From positions 1 to 26,019 of the forward strand of contig JADKKI010000061.1 in NCBI GenBank assembly GCA_016720595.1: DNA of 26,019 nucleotides, given 5' to 3'. Shown one piece after another: positions 25,517-26,019 of the stretch; within the stretch, counting starts at the first letter, position 1, and each line of letters starts with the position of its first letter. The stretch comes from Myxococcales bacterium. GTDB taxonomy: Bacteria > Myxococcota_A > Polyangia > Haliangiales > Haliangiaceae. A model generated the notes under the pieces. The model did not search any database. It had not been told where the DNA came from and saw only the letters and a program-made list of their open reading frames with translations. A program made the position numbers and the translations under genes.

Positions 25517-26019
25517 ATGCGCCTGCCAGAGGCACCCCCACGGCGCCGATCACCGCTCTCCGCCGGGCGAGGCGCCTCGCGCTTCACGCGCGTCGCGCGA
25601 GATCTTCCTTGCACGAGCTCGCGGTGCCGTTCGAGCTCGACATCGTCCAGGACCTCACGACCTCGACGCCGCGCCCTACGGCGGGCATCCGCCCCGAAGC
25701 TCCCCTACGCTCCACGTCGGCGAGAACCAGATCTTCGGGACCGACAACATCTGCCGCAAGCTCGCGGAGATCGCCGGCCGTGAGAGTGATCCGCGCGTCG
25801 TGCTCTCGCATCAGGTGTCGTTAGACCTGGTGCGCTCCGCGCAGGAGCTGGTGTGGCACGCGATGGCGGTACAGGTTCAGCTCGTGATCGGCGTGCAGGT
25901 GGCGAAGCTCCCCGCCGAGCCTGTTCTTCACCAGGAAGCAGCCGCGGGGATGCATGGGGCGCTCAGGTGGCTCGACGAAAGAGCCTCGATCCACGTCCTC
26001 GCCGCGCTGCCATCACCGC
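25517..26019 (+). pseudogene. Glutathione S-transferase-like protein, frame-broken, runs off the window
   Basis: From ATG at 25517 the pieces read LHELAVPFELDIVQDLT, then in the next frame APYGGHP, KLPTLHVGENQIFGTDNICR, KLAEIAGRESDPRV, LDLVRSAQELVWHAMAVQVQ and MHGALRWLDERAS. This matches a thioredoxin-fold GST N-domain (helix after the first strand, cis-Pro at KLPTL, Glu-Asn/Asp-Asn acidic motif) followed by the helical C-domain start. At least two frameshifts (near 25655 and 25920) interrupt it and the 3' end is missing. It would conjugate or bind glutathione in the cytoplasm; the substrate is unknown. Confidence 0.6.

Overview
The window is about 26 kb of GC-rich DNA with strong third-position GC. 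Its gene complement looks like a myxobacterium, probably Myxococcota of the Polyangiales/Haliangiales type. The pointers are two membrane-bound serine/threonine kinases with TPR tails, a PAS histidine kinase, TonB-C-like secreted proteins, cysteine-rich lipoproteins and a divergent InlB-type repeat protein. No rRNA, tRNA, CRISPR array or recognisable insertion sequence was found. The taxon is an inference from gene content.

Layout. 1-3350 (minus): a translationally coupled pair. A large helical protein with an unusual C-terminal domain overlaps, by ATGA, a protein carrying a zinc-metallopeptidase HEIGH motif that runs off the left edge. 3649-4715 (plus): two small genes, the second Imm11/DUF1629-like, so this may be an orphan immunity island. 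4836-7443: secreted proteins (a lipoprotein, a signal-peptide protein, a two-domain TonB-C-like protein) and an overlooked 48-residue basic gene. 7761-8635 (plus): a cupin and a DUF2200 protein. 8650-13110 (minus): a PAS-PAS histidine kinase followed by a zinc-finger/STK/TPR kinase, probably one operon. 13191-14160 (plus): a 2OG-Fe(II) oxygenase-like protein and a 57-residue protein. 14178-16205: an MmcQ/YjbR protein (minus), then a small 'hydrolase'-family protein, an ArsR regulator and an SRPBCC/AHSA1 protein (plus), the last two translationally coupled. 16231-18908 (minus): a second STK/TPR kinase with a DWG motif. 19067-26019: a badly frame-broken stretch in which a coiled-coil lipoprotein, an InlB-like repeat protein, an intact Cys-rich lipoprotein, a TPR protein, a GlxA-type AraC regulator and a glutathione S-transferase (running off the right edge) can still be read by switching frame.

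The dominant oddity is frame breakage. At least twenty frameshifts interrupt sequences whose amino acids stay conserved on both sides, including zinc-finger, kinase and TPR motifs. Several lie next to short homopolymers. Density rises sharply to the right of about 19 kb. This fits uncorrected indels in a long-read or low-coverage assembly better than real gene decay, so most genes typed here as pseudogenes may be intact in the organism. The best candidate for an undescribed system is the coupled pair at the left edge; its function cannot be named from sequence alone.
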